NCBI GenBank assembly: GCA_907163375.1
Contig: CAJQUW010006306.1
Location: 558,001 to 622,000 of the forward strand
Length of the DNA: 64,000 nucleotides
Direction of reading: 5' to 3'
DNA from: Prostheceraeus crozeri
Lineage: Eukaryota; Platyhelminthes; Polycladida; Euryleptidae
Positions 31,300 through 42,111 of the stretch are shown here, piece after piece. Each line of letters starts with the position of its first letter. Position 1 is the first letter of the stretch. The notes below the pieces were generated by a model. The model ran no database searches. It saw nothing but the letters and a program-made list of their open reading frames with translations, and was not told where the DNA came from. The position numbers and the translations under genes are program-made.

Positions 31300-32265
31300 A
31301 CGTGTATCTAAGGTTAGGTGATGGACTTTTCTTTTATATGGAATGATCAAACACCGTGATTTTCATCGTTGAGTAATAAGCCATTTCTCAGATACATGCG
31401 GTAACATGCGTCATTTCCTTCGCAACCATATCGCTGACATTTGATAGTGATGTTACTGGCATTGAGATCATGTCAGGAGACCTTTGCAAATCCACATAAG
31501 CAGTTTCAATTTATTATCAATTTATAAATGGAAAGTCCGATTTCTAAGAAGCATGATAATTAATTCAAAATTTGACGAATATATAAATTGACAGCATTTG
31601 AGCAACTGTCACCACAACGCAGTGTTATTGAATCGCCTCCGATTCACCAGGACATGACCTTTACGACATCACACCGACGAAGTGTGAACGTTTCGACCAA
31701 TATTTAATGGTTTATGAAATATCCAAACTACAATTAAGGTTTTGTAATATATTTATTTGTTCACTCAATTCGGAGCTATCTGAATCTAGCTCAGGTTCAA
31801 CCTGAAATTTATTTAGAGGAGAAATAAAATATTCTATATTCCTTGTATTTCATCACCACAAAATGATTGCGACTTATTCAATTTCATGAGTAGGCTGTAC
31901 GTAATTGGTATAATTAAGCTGCGCAATTGATGTAACAAAAAAAGTATAAGCTAATGACACAAATTTGTTGGGAAGGCACAAAAGAAACTAATACATAAGA
32001 AATGAAAAAAACAAATCGAAGACAAATAAATTACTGATTTCAAGATACCGGAAAATGAGAAAGTCAATCGATTAAAGCCAAGCCGATTTTACGCAAGAGC
32101 TATTATTTCCAGTGATTGGCAAATCATCTGAGCTTCTTAATTCTGAATTTCTTCCTATTCGAGGTCAAGACATAATATGACAATTAACTGAAATTGTTTC
32201 CAACGTGGCATTCTTGCTACCTATTGTGCAAAAACGGGCGATTGTCATGATTCTTGTCAAGTGCT
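31300..32265. other. No gene seen
   Basis: AT-rich sequence with no recognisable repeat or coding signal. Confidence 0.5.
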
Positions 32266-32269
32266 CGAA

Positions 32270-32400
32270 TATGGTACGTAGAGGTCATGATATTCTATGA
32301 TGACCATGCACATTCTCGCATACATCACCGATCAGAAGCATGATAATAGCATGAAATGACCTGAAGACATTCCATGCCAAAAGGCTCTGGGCTTAATCTC
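32270..32400 (+). repeat. Internal fragment of the foldback MITE family
   Basis: Shares ACATTCTCGCATACATCACCGATCAGA, GATAA.AGC, GACATTCCATG.CAAA and CTCTGGGCTTA with the MITE interior at 41290-41410. Confidence 0.6.
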
Positions 32401-34215
32401 AGCCGATGGCAAAATCTGCATACTGGTTGCCGCATGCGGTGGTATACAAAGACAATGTTTTGTAAGCTAATCATTTTTTAAATGATGTTCTATGAATACC
32501 TGAGCACAGTCTTCAAAGTTTATCGGACACAGTTTTCTCAGGCATGATGCCTGCTCGAACAGTGGAACCACATTTTTACCCTGCATCAAGCTATGGTCGG
32601 CAGTTAACTCAAAATTTCACTAACCTTCTCCTTCTTCAAAAAAATCAATTCTGGGAACACAACTGTGTTTTCGATATCTATAATCATGCACCAGTCTTCC
32701 ATTACTTGTATGATGACCGAAATGTTTATCCGAATTACATGTACTAAATGAAACAAAAACATGATTGAACAAGATCCTTTTTATGATCAATGCATAAAAT
32801 ACACGATGTTTTCAATCAATATTCAAGAGTTGAATTTTAGAAATCATCAAATGGATTTCAGGATATAAAATTCAGAATCTACGAGCAAATGACACATGTT
32901 TTCTTCGATTTCATACATTTTTCATTCCTTTCTATGATGAACAGATTATTTACCAGTAGTCTAGATGCTGATACTTTCAATCAATCTTATCAACAAAACA
33001 TCGTTATCAATTCTCCATGAAATTTCTACATCCATATTAAACGTCCTCATATTCATGTCCTCATATTAAAGAAATCGCTTCATTAGTTGAAGTTGCTAAA
33101 ACAGGATAAATTAAATTATCTAACTATGAAAATGAGATGTTGCATCAAAACTTCAAAAATGGAAGCTATATCGTAACTCTTGATCAAAAACAGTACAGTT
33201 TATTGAGCCAAAAGTTGTCCCAATTCCGCTGTAATTTCAAATGAAAACACTTTTTATGCATTAAACCAAGAGCACTTGTCTCTTGACATGTTTTCAGAAT
33301 TTTTCTAAACCAAATCCTTTAAGATTTTGACTCGAATATCTTTTGAAGACCTATACCTTCCGATCTAGACCTCTCTCGATCAGAAAAAGATCTTTGAGTT
33401 TCTTGACATGTCAAATGTCGTTAAAGCACACTTTTCAAGCTAGAGACAGCTATCTCTGTGATTTTTAGGAAAGAGGAATACGGACGAAGAGAGTGAAAAG
33501 CACATAATTAGATTCATCTGAGCGCGCTTCGGTTTCCTAGAAGGGAAGAGTTATATGTAGCCTTAATATCCACATGACTTAATAGACTTGAATGACACAT
33601 CACATCATTTAGACAACTTGCTCCTTCTCGAATGGATAATTCGTGTACGCTTGCTATTGAAAATGGCAAACAATAAGCTCTCAGCAGAGGACAGCAGAGC
33701 CAGTGAGAGATGCGTGCGTGCTGTGATATCACTTCGCACACACCAAAACACACATCGTCTAGCTAACATTCGATTCAGTGTATGCCTTTTGCAGTAAGGA
33801 ATGGTGAGAAGACGATGGTGAAATCATCAAGTGAACTAATTTTCTTACACCTGCTACTTTTTTTAATAATGATCGGAAGGGCCAACATTATGAAGAAAAC
33901 TTGTGCGCAATGATCTGAATTCTTCGATTCTGAAGGAATCCTGGCAATCGAAGCACTTTGCTGGAACTCACATTAATCCGCAAGCGACGCACGACTTTTT
34001 TCCTATCTCTGTAAGGTATTAGGAATTCCTTTTTGCCTATACTTAATAAGTTCCGGGATGTGCCGGCGATTACGAATAAATCACACCTGGCAAACCGAAG
34101 CAGATAAACAAAATATTTAATTCTGTGATGAAGGTATTCAAAAGAGAAACTTCACGATGACAAGGAGCATTGTCGCGTATGACGACAAATTCGTCTTCTT
34201 CAAGAAGCGCCAACA
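32400..34215 (+). repeat. Left copy of a large inverted repeat (partner 43128-44435)
   Basis: Collinear, inverted similarity of about 75-85% by eye runs through many blocks: GCAAAATCTGCATACTGGTTG, TCAGGCATGATGCCTG/TGGAATGATGCCTG, TTGAACAAGATCC, ATCCTTTAAGATTTTGA, TCTCGATCAGAAAAAGATC and GACATGTCAAATGTCGT. The left copy carries an insert of about 640 bp (33485-34128) and then resumes with TTCACGATG.CAAG and TATGACGAC. No transposase seen. Open frames within are short and unconserved. Confidence 0.75.
33873..34016 (+). repeat. Repeat family member (others at 49253-49340, 49830-49958, 59790-59900)
   Basis: Shares GAAAACTTGTGCG.AATGATCTGAATTCTTCGA, GAAGCA.TTTG and CGACGCACGACTTTTTTCCTATCTC with 49830-49958. 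It lies in the insert that interrupts the left large inverted repeat, so that insert is probably a separate element. Confidence 0.75.
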
Positions 34216-34600
34216 CCTTACTCATAAAATATACCTTTTGCCGTAGCTGTTGTCACAATCTGTCACAATTCTGACCACCTTGCCCTTCGATCATGCGAAC
34301 AGCTCTTAATCCTGTTAAATGTCTTTGTTCGACATTCAGAGAACAGAAAGTTAAGTGTTGCCAACAACTATGCAGATTGTGTCAACAGCAAGTGATAGTT
34401 ATCGCACTTCGGTCTCGACGAAGCCTAGAGTGCGTTAACTACCTTATTGCTTGACAGCGCGGTGGAGACGAATTGCACGGTTTCAGCACGCTGTCATACT
34501 TTGATGCTTTAATCAACCATTAAGAAAATGAAGTAGAGCGAACGCTTCAATCTATTCATCTTGTCAAAACTGTTAATCAGAGCTACCGATAGAACGTTAA
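34216..34600. other. No gene; mosaic repeat pieces
   Basis: 34225-34265 matches, inverted, 44530-44585 (ATATACCTTTT.CCGTAGCTG.TGTCACAATCTG). The remainder is unassigned. Confidence 0.5.
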
Positions 34601-34860
34601 GTTAGCATCATCATAGCGTCAATCATTGATAACAATTATTCGATTTCTATGGCTTAGAATAGAAATGTAATGGTTTACCAATTGCTCCATTATAGAGTTC
34701 TAAAAGATCGCGCTATCTTAGCGTTGTCAAAGCGTTGTTTATCAAAATATATCGCAAGTGTTTCAGATTAGCTCTATGCTTAATGCAGACATTAAATAAT
34801 AGACTAGAATAACTTTTGCGATGATACTTGGACTAACCATTGTAAATTTCACCGTCAGAA
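34600..34860 (+). repeat. Palindrome-rich direct repeat left of the Crypton
   Basis: Contains ATTGATAACAATTATTCGATTTC, AATTGCTCCATTATAGAGTT and short palindromes of the type CGCTATCTTAGCG and AACGCTAAGTTAGCGT. The same words in similar order recur at 36473-36660 and in part at 36838-36930, to the right of the recombinase gene. Confidence 0.7.
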
Positions 34861-35195
34861 CGCTAAGTTAGCGTCTTTATAGCGCAATCTTTCATGAAAC
34901 GACGCTACGTAAATTAGAATGAGCTTTTCAGTAGAACTTTTTGACAATAAACGGCAGATAAAGCGATTTTCATTTATGATTTGTATGGACTGTTTTAGCT
35001 CGAATCTGGCAATTTGTTGTTTACTCAGCGTATTATGGACAATGACTTTTCATCTGATAAATAATCAATACATAAATAAGAGCTGACAGTGCAGTTATTG
35101 AAGACTGAGCTTGTTTTTGACATTAATTTAATAAACCCATCTCATGGCCACTATGAAATGATTAGTGGAATCTATTTTAGGACAATCTATTGGAA
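34861..35195. other. Upstream region of the Crypton ORF
   Basis: No second ORF. Contains only AT-rich sequence. Confidence 0.4.
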
Positions 35196-36372
35196 ATGGA
35201 GCGGTTTAGCTTTGTCAGTACACAAGAAATTGAGGCTAGTGTGCAGAGGTCGGTTCCCGAGAATACCCGAAGAGCAAACGTTTTTGCCCTTAGGGTGTAC
35301 GAGGAATGGGTAGCTGCAAGAAACATGACTTTTGATGAGTGCCAATTTCCAGATCTCTCGAGCTTGCCAAATGTGGGCACAGATCTCCTTATTCAAGTAT
35401 TGTCTCATTTTGTTTATGAGATTCGCCACAAAGACGGCAAGGAGTACCCACCATCATCTATTTATGGCATCATGTGTGGCGTCATGCGCTACCTGAGATA
35501 CGACTTCAACCGCCCTGACCTCAAAGACCTTTTTCAATCAAAGTAACAAAGAGTTCCACTATCTGCGACGCTGCATCGACTCGAGGACGCAAGAGCTGAC
35601 AAGCAAAGGCGTCGGAATCTGCAAGAAGCAAGCTGACCCTGTTGCTAATGACGAAGAAAAACTATGGGGTTCAAATATATTTTCTACGAAAACCAGTCGA
35701 GGGTTGCTGTCTGCCGTCTACTTTTACACCAGCAAAGTGTTTGGTCTTCGTTCTCGTGACGAGCACCGAAGCCTGACATTGGACCAATTTGTTTTTGGTG
35801 AAGATGCCGCTGATCGTTTCGTTCGGTTCCTGGGCAAGCAAAGTAAAAATAATCGAGGTGGACTGCAGCACCGTCATGTAGCTGTTAAGGATCTGAAACA
35901 GTACGACTCTAATTTCCCTAAATCAACGTACAAGCTGATTCAGACTTACTTCGAAGCTCTGAAGCGGTGCGGCATTCAGGAGGGCGCGTTCTATCGCAGA
36001 CCGTTGCAGCCAATCGCTGGAAAAATCCGATACGCCAAATTGCCGATTGGTGTCAATTCCATCTCCCAGTTACTGTCCAATGCTGCTGCAGCTGCCGGTT
36101 TGAAAAGGAATTTCACGGGTCACTCCGGGAAGGTATCCTGTGCTACCGCATTGTTCCAGTCGGACGTGGATGAGCAACTCATCAAAGAACGCACTGGACA
36201 TCGAAGTGATGCGGTGCGAATTTACAAAAGGACCGCGATAGAGCAGCAGCGGAACATAAGTCGACTTCTTGACCATTCGCCGTCACACAAGAAAGTGACC
36301 ATAATGTCCACATTTCAGTTATCACTTACTGATAAGAACTTTTCTTTGATTGTATTGTCTGACTTGATATGA
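35196..36372 (+). pseudogene. Crypton-type tyrosine recombinase
   Basis: About 390 codons with one frame break near 35540. Residues 1-115 (from ATG 35196) form the helical N-terminal core-binding part (RVYEEWVAARN, PPSSIYGIMCGVMRYLRY). The next frame gives FHYLRRCIDSRTQELTSKGVG, then the catalytic domain: box I GLRSRDEHRSL, then RNFTGHSGKVSCAT (His, with Lys where family members usually have Arg), ERTGHRSDAVRIYKR (His and the Tyr nucleophile). These proteins recombine DNA by a 3'-phosphotyrosine bond. There is no reverse transcriptase nearby, so Crypton and not DIRS. A domesticated gene is unlikely given the break. The element's ends are not visible apart from the flanking repeats. Confidence 0.8.
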
Positions 36373-36472
36373 CATTCAGAATAAATGATTTCTAATGGAA
36401 TTTCCGCGTTTTGCTTTACATTATCACAGGGAAAAATAATAACCAAATATCAATGTACTGACTTATCAAATT

Positions 36473-36660
36473 GCTCCATTGTAGAGTTATTGAAGTAAAC
36501 GCTATCGTAGCGTCAACCATTGATAACAATTCGATTTCCGCAGCTGAAAATAGCAATGCACTGGCTTGCCAATCGCTCTTTTGTAAAAGGTCTTGAAGTG
36601 AACGCTATCTTAGCGTTATCATAGCGCTAAGCAATTGGCAAGTGCTTCAGAATAACTATA
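36473..36660 (+). repeat. Palindrome-rich direct repeat right of the Crypton
   Basis: Shares ATTGCTCCATT.TAGAGTT, CATTGATAACAATTCGATTTC, ATGCACTGGCTTGCCAAT and CGCTATCTTAGCGTTATCATAGCG with the left-side copy. A third, partial unit is at 36838-36930. Confidence 0.7.
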
Positions 36661-36931
36661 CTTTACCATCGTAAATATCAATTGTTCTATTTCTATGTCC
36701 TGAAATGGACAGCTGCATACAACGAAAACATTGCATACAATCACAGTGCAATAAGAATTTTTGACAGCCATGCAACGATAAATTCTTTGATCATATTTAT
36801 CGCACGATGAGGGTCATTTATCGTTCGTCGAGCAATAATAACCATTGATAATAATTCGATTTCAATGGCTTGTCAAATGTCTCATTATAGAAATCTCTAT
36901 CGTTGTTTATCGAAATAGTTGGCAAGTAATA

Positions 36932-37357
36932 GTCCGGCGCCAGAACGAGTTTCTGCAGGGAACGAGTCCGAAAGTGAGACTTTTACAGAATGACGTATAC
37001 CCTTTACCTACTTCGAATCGGCACGTCTGCTGAGTTCTAGTGAGTTCCTCTTCTTGTCAGACAAGATCAAAGATTAAACACATGTAAATCCAATGGGACG
37101 CAGATTGCAGTTTTTGACAAAATGAAATTTTGTATGTTTTCTCTGATTAAACGAAAAGCACTAAGCACAGAGTCATAATTTTTGGCATGGAACGTCTTCA
37201 GGTCATTGTGTTTTTCTTTGATCTTGTCTAACAAGAAGAGGACCGCACTAGAACTCGGCAGACGTGCCGATTCGAAGTAGGCATAGGGTGTACATCATTC
37301 TGTAAAAGCCTCACTTTCGGCCTCGTTCCCTGCAGAAACTCGTTCTGGCTCCTGGAC
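36932..37357. mobile_element. Foldback MITE, short form (426 bp), TA-flanked
   Basis: Inverted arms of about 190 bp begin GTCCGG(C/A)GCCAGAACGAGTT and include TTTCTGCAGGGAACGAG, CCGAAAGTGAG and TCGGCACGTCTGC.GAGTTCTAGT. TA lies on both sides (36930-36931 and 37358-37359). It is an internally deleted version of 40911-41634. Confidence 0.85.
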
Positions 37358-37499
37358 TACATCTAAAACGCCGGCATGACGTAGGTTCGGTGTTTTCTAT
37401 GATGTCAGAAGCAAATTGCAGGTCGGAATTCTAGAGATCATTGTTGTTGACACAATCTGCATACTGGTGTCAAAATATCAAAGCTGGAAAAATTCCACT

Positions 37500-37632
37500 G
37501 AAATTTTTCAATTCCAATTCAAATTCAAATTCCGGAGCAGAAATTTCAATTCCAAATCCAATTCCAATTCCAGTCGAAACAGTTCAATTGAATTCCAATT
37601 CCAATTCCATAATAAGATTCAATTCCAATAAT
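37500..37632. repeat. Degenerate AATTCC hexanucleotide repeat
   Basis: AATTCCAATTCCA-type words run for about 130 bp with interruptions. A short stretch of the same kind is at 43057-43105. Confidence 0.85.
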
Positions 37633-37639
37633 TGCATGT

Positions 37640-38520
37640 CACGTATAGTGTCTTATGTTAATGTATCTAACGTTTGTTCGTTTCAATCTAACCCATGTGC
37701 CCTTATCCTATCCTCGTTGTTCCTGTGTGCCGTTCCCTGCGTCGTTCCTATGTGTGCTTTCATGTTCATAGTTCATATTTCTTGTATACATGTACATATG
37801 TAACTGGTCAGCCTACGCCATTTTCGTTTCGTAAACGAGATATTCAATATCTCGTGAAAAAAAGAAAAGAAAGTTAACGGACAGAAAAGAATCAAACGCT
37901 GAGGGAGAGAGATGAGATGCGAATAAATCTAACAATAGCAACCGCTTCCAGGCGACTGGAAGATTTCCATTCGAATAAATCTATTAATAAACTGGCAGAA
38001 GAAAGAAATTCAGTGTACGAATAACGTGATTGTTGATGAAAGAAGAAACGACGATAAAAATGATATCATGAAATCTGATAAGTGGTCCATGTTAAAAAAG
38101 GAGATCAAAATTTCCGTGATCAGAACGACATGTGGTCGGGTCGAAAGCTAACGAGCAGAATTAAAGGAAACTCTTGCAATTTTCAAAAGAAAGTGGTTTT
38201 ATCGTCAAGTCTCATAAATTGGTATAAATAAGAAACGATAACAAATTGACACAACAGCAACTACCAACAACAACACAGCAGCGTATACGGCAGCACATCA
38301 GCGAGCGCGATTGAAGATTGACGGTATAAGTGACACTGATATTTATGATATTATTTTGGTATAAATGAGTTCGATCGAATTGAAGTGAATTCAACATTAA
38401 GAAGTGAACTGTAAGTGCATTTCTGAATTGATTTGTAATTTCATTCATTGAACTGTAAGACTTTTCCATTCGACTTGAAAATGGCATTGCTTGTTATTAT
38501 TATTTCCAGAAATCCGCTAA
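37640..38520. other. No recognised gene
   Basis: No domain in the open frames. Position 38520 is where Penelope-like coding begins. Confidence 0.5.
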
Positions 38521-38524
38521 AAGG

Positions 38525-39252
38525 TTGTTGTTTGTTAATTACCACTCCGCTATTCCTATTGAACAAAAGTTTAATATCGCTAAGAACGAATTGCAAAGAA
38601 GATTGGTGAGATGCTCTAACATTGAAGATAAATAAAAATGCAGAGACGATCTTTACAAAATACTAAAACTCAATGATTATCCTGATCATTTTCTTCAAAC
38701 TCACCTTCCACGAATCCCCGGACGTACAAACAAACCCAAAAATCAGTTTCACTTTCAGATACCATTCATATCGGATTCTGTAAACAACCAACTAAAAAGA
38801 ATATTCATAGTTGTTAACTTACCTGTCCGTATATCTCACAGGTCTTTTACATTGCGAATGGCTTTAAATCAACGCCATCATCATGATATCATCAAATGTG
38901 ATCTTAGATCTTGTCAGTTAAATAATAATCTATGTCTCCGTACAAACGTTATTTATCAACTTAAGTGCAATTCATGTTCAAAAATTTATATCGGTAGTAC
39001 TATTCGATCGTTGCACGTGCGCCTGAAAGAACATCTAACTAGAAAAGAATACAGTGTATTCAAGCACAAACAACTTTGCTCTCCAAAGGATATGTGTTTC
39101 CCTTTTATATATATAACATATATAATATATGTTTTCCCTTTTGAAATTTCTATCCTAGCTTCCGATAATGATAACATCAACCTTCGTCTTCGAGAGGCTA
39201 TGTACATCAAGAAATTGAGACCAGGAGCCTTTTTCACTTATGAAAAACTTAT
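38525..39252 (+). pseudogene. Canonical Penelope-like element fragment with C-terminal GIY-YIG
   Basis: Reading from 38525: FVNYHSAIPIEQKF (end of the RT region), an in-frame stop near 38633, LNDYPDHF, QIPFISDSVNNQLKRIF, VVNLPVRISHRS, a Cys motif CDLRSCQ, then the GIY-YIG nuclease: NVIYQLKCNSCSKIYIGSTI with a following Arg, LKEHL, and a C-terminal LREAMYIKKLRP. The RT core lies upstream in intact elements and is absent here, so this is a 5'-truncated copy. Its domain order (nuclease after RT) is opposite to the element at 5.3-8.6 kb. Confidence 0.8.
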
Positions 39253-39368
39253 CATAAGTGAATACTTATACTTATATACTTATACTTATAACTTATGCTT
39301 ATAGTGGGTTTCACTCATAAGCATAAGTTTTTAAGTATTTACTTATGAACTTATAAACTTATGATAAG
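39247..39368. repeat. Imperfect palindrome, ~60-bp arms of CTTATA-type repeats
   Basis: ACTTATCATAAGT on the left pairs with ACTTATGATAAGT on the right, and ACTTATGCTTATAGTG pairs with CACTCATAAGCATAAGT around the centre at about 39308. It directly abuts the end of the Penelope-like fragment. Confidence 0.75.
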
Positions 39369-39504
39369 TATAAATATTCTAGTAAGGAACAAAACCTATA
39401 CTATACATAAGCATTGAATGAAGGTATACACTAGTTAATGCTTGTATGTCCTATGCTATTGATGCTTTACATGATTATACATGTGAAATGTATAGTGATT
39501 GCGT

Positions 39505-39631
39505 AAATGATTCGTTTATTGATTGATTACTGATCGATAACTGATCAGATAATTAAAAATGTGATTTTTGATATAAATTCGACAATCTTGTGTTATTATT
39601 TACATAAAAACTTATTTCAATCGTCATGATG

Positions 39632-39663
<32 letters not shown>

Positions 39664-39800
39664 CTGTAGTTGTGAATGGATGCCGATTCATTTATTGATT
39701 GATTAGTGATCGATAACTGCTGATCAGATAGTTAAAAAGTGATTTTTGATGTAACTTCGACAATCCTTTGTAATTATTAGCCTAAAAACTCGTCTGCTTG
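39505..39800. repeat. Tandem duplication of ~115 bp around an (AT)n run
   Basis: 39505-39630 and 39682-39800 share TTTATTGATTGATTA.TGATCGATAACT, TGATCAGATA.TTAAAAA, GTGATTTTTGAT and TCGACAATC. A pure (AT)n run at 39636-39661 lies between them. Confidence 0.8.
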
Positions 39801-40104
39801 CGTATGACCTGAAATTTACTTATTGTTTGGATAGGCCCTATTGGTCTTATGTTTTCGAATGTGGAATCCATGTGCAATTCGTATGTTGCGGTCAATCATT
39901 AAATTTGTTTTGACACCATCAGTCAATAAATGTGAAAATTCATAAGTCAACTTGTCTGTTTGAAAGATTTTATTTTTTTGTTATTTTAAAATCCCCTACT
40001 GATGAAATAAAAACAAATGTTTTGAATATAGCCCATCATATATTTGATCACATTTGTATGGTTGATAACAACGATTGAATAGTAACGGAACGTAACTCAA
40101 GTCA

Positions 40105-40894
40105 TTTCAAAAGTGCCTTTTTTGTTAAGTAGTAGTCAGTCTTAGCTTTCTGTGCTGCAATCTTCGAGGTCAAATATTGAAGGCGGAGTGTATGCAATTC
40201 ATCATTGTTTTTTTGTTCATTTGACAGAAGGTCAGCTAATTTGGAGCCTGCATGCATATTCCTTTCCTCTGATATATTTAAAGATTTAGGTATTTTTCTG
40301 CGGTAAGTTGGTATTTCCAAATTTTCTTCGTCATCATCATTATCGAATGTAACATTGGTCGCTAGGTTGGAACAGGTCGGCGGGCATATTTCGGGTACCA
40401 ATCCATCCGTTTTCGAATGAGTTTGAGATACGTTCATTTCCGTCGAACTTTTGGCATTGGCGATCTTAACCAATTTAGGGTTGTCTCGTCCGACTACATC
40501 CCAGAATTTCTCCATTTCTTGTTTAATCGTAAAAGGACCTCTTCCAGTGAGATTTTCATGAGTTGCTTTTATTTTGATGTAGGCTGGAAGTCTGTTGACT
40601 AGATTCTCCCATTTCATCTTAATCTTTTCAGCCGTATAGATTGATGGATCTTGATCACTAGTCAAACACAAGGAGAAATCCTTTGCAATCGTTTCCCATG
40701 AATCCTTTTTTGGATCTTTTCGTTAAGTCTGAACGAAATTTTCCTTGTATGATATCATAGTGATCTTTGATTAGATCAATGAGCATTATTACTTGAGAGT
40801 CGGTGAATAAAGTTGCCTTCATAACAGGGAGGAGTGCAATGAGCACCAAAGCTTGCTTTTCTGATTTCTTTGTATATTTTGAATTTTGTAACAT
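40105..40894 (-). pseudogene. Myb/SANT-like (MADF-type) DNA-binding protein with one frame break
   Basis: Two overlapping minus-strand frames form one protein of about 260 residues. The first (from ATG 40892-40894) gives TLFTDSQVIMLIDLIKDHYD; the second gives DSWETIAKDFSLCL, AEKIKMKWENLVNRLPAYIK. The three-helix pattern with the spaced Trp of KDSWETI and KMKWENL is that of Myb/SANT-like domains found in Harbinger-type accessory proteins and some host regulators. The C-terminal half has an acidic patch (DNDDDEE) and a Lys/Gln-rich helix. The frame change is near 40700-40720. A MITE is inserted 14 bp upstream of the ATG. No Harbinger transposase is present in the window. Confidence 0.6.
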
Positions 40895-40910
40895 CTATTG
40901 CATGCTCTTA

Positions 40911-41634
40911 GTCCGGCAGCCAGAGCGAGTTTCTGCAGGGAACGAGGCCGAAAGTGAGACTTTTAGAGAATGATGTACACCCCTTGCCTACTACGAATCG
41001 GCACGTCTGCCGAGTTCTAGTGCGTTCCTCTTCTTGTCAGACAAAATCAAAGAAAAACACATGTACATGTAAATCCAATGGGACGCAGATTGCAGTTTTT
41101 GGCTAAAATGAAATTTTGTATGTTTTCTCTGATTAAACAAAAAGTACTAAGCCTAGAGTCACAATTTTTGACATGGAATGTCTTCAGATCATTTCCTATG
41201 ATGTTCATGCACCCCTGTCTATTAAGCTAAACACATTGAGATTTGACGAGCCTCTTAATGTCGACAAACACCAACATTTTGAGCAACTTTGTCCACATTC
41301 AACCACATTCTCATATACATTGCCGATCAGATGCATGATAACAGCCCATGTATTTCATAGGAAATGACCGAAAGACATTCCATGGCAAATATTACGACTC
41401 TGGGCTTAGCACTTTTCGTTTAATCAGAGAAAACATAAAAAAATTCATTTTAACCAAAAGCTGCAATCTGCGTCCCACTGGATTTACATGTGTTTTTTTT
41501 ATCGTGTCTGACAAGAAGAGGAACTCACTAGAACTCGGCAGACGCACCGATTCGTAGTAGGCATGTGCACATCATTCTGTAAAAGTCTCACTTTCGGCCT
41601 CGTTCCCTGCAGAAACTCGCTCTGGCTGCCGGAC
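40911..41634. mobile_element. Foldback MITE, full-length form (724 bp), TA-flanked
   Basis: The ends are GTCCGGCAGCCAGAGCGAGT and its inverse. TA lies at 40909-40910 and 41635-41636. The arms can be followed inward for about 350 bp (CTGCAGGGAACGAGGCCGAA, TCGGCACGTCTGCCGAGTTC, CCAATGGGACGCAGATTGCA, TTCTCTGATTAAAC), so nearly the whole element can fold on itself. No coding capacity. The TA duplication suggests mobilisation by a Tc1/mariner-type transposase. Confidence 0.9.
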
Positions 41635-41639
41635 TATCT

Positions 41640-42105
41640 GTTTTACTTCCTTTTTATGTGATCAGGCGGTCATAACGGTGAAAATTTTGGAAAATAAAAA
41701 ACAGCAGTTTGGCTTATTTGTATATTTTACTTTTATCAAGATATTATGCTGCTTAAATTCAATTATAATTTACTTTTGTAAGTGCAAAGTTTTTCTTTCA
41801 TCGTTACGTATCGTATCTATATAAACATAGTCTTTAAAATTAATAGTGTTTATTGTTGTGATTGGAAATTGAATAATAGTTCATGTAATTGAATAATTAA
41901 TTATTAGAATAATTTGTTGACACTGTCTATATTATTATTTGAACTGACAGGGTTGCTGCCCTGCGTTAATTTTCCTCTTTTCAAACCAATTGTTTTTCGT
42001 GTGTACAACAATTAAGTCAATCTCCAATTTTTGTGCTTATCCTTTCAAGAACTAAATTCAACAATTGCTTTATTTTGATTAATTATCTTTATTAATAATC
42101 CTTAT
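41640..42105. other. No gene seen
   Basis: AT-rich sequence. Confidence 0.5.
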
Positions 42106-42111
42106 TAATCA

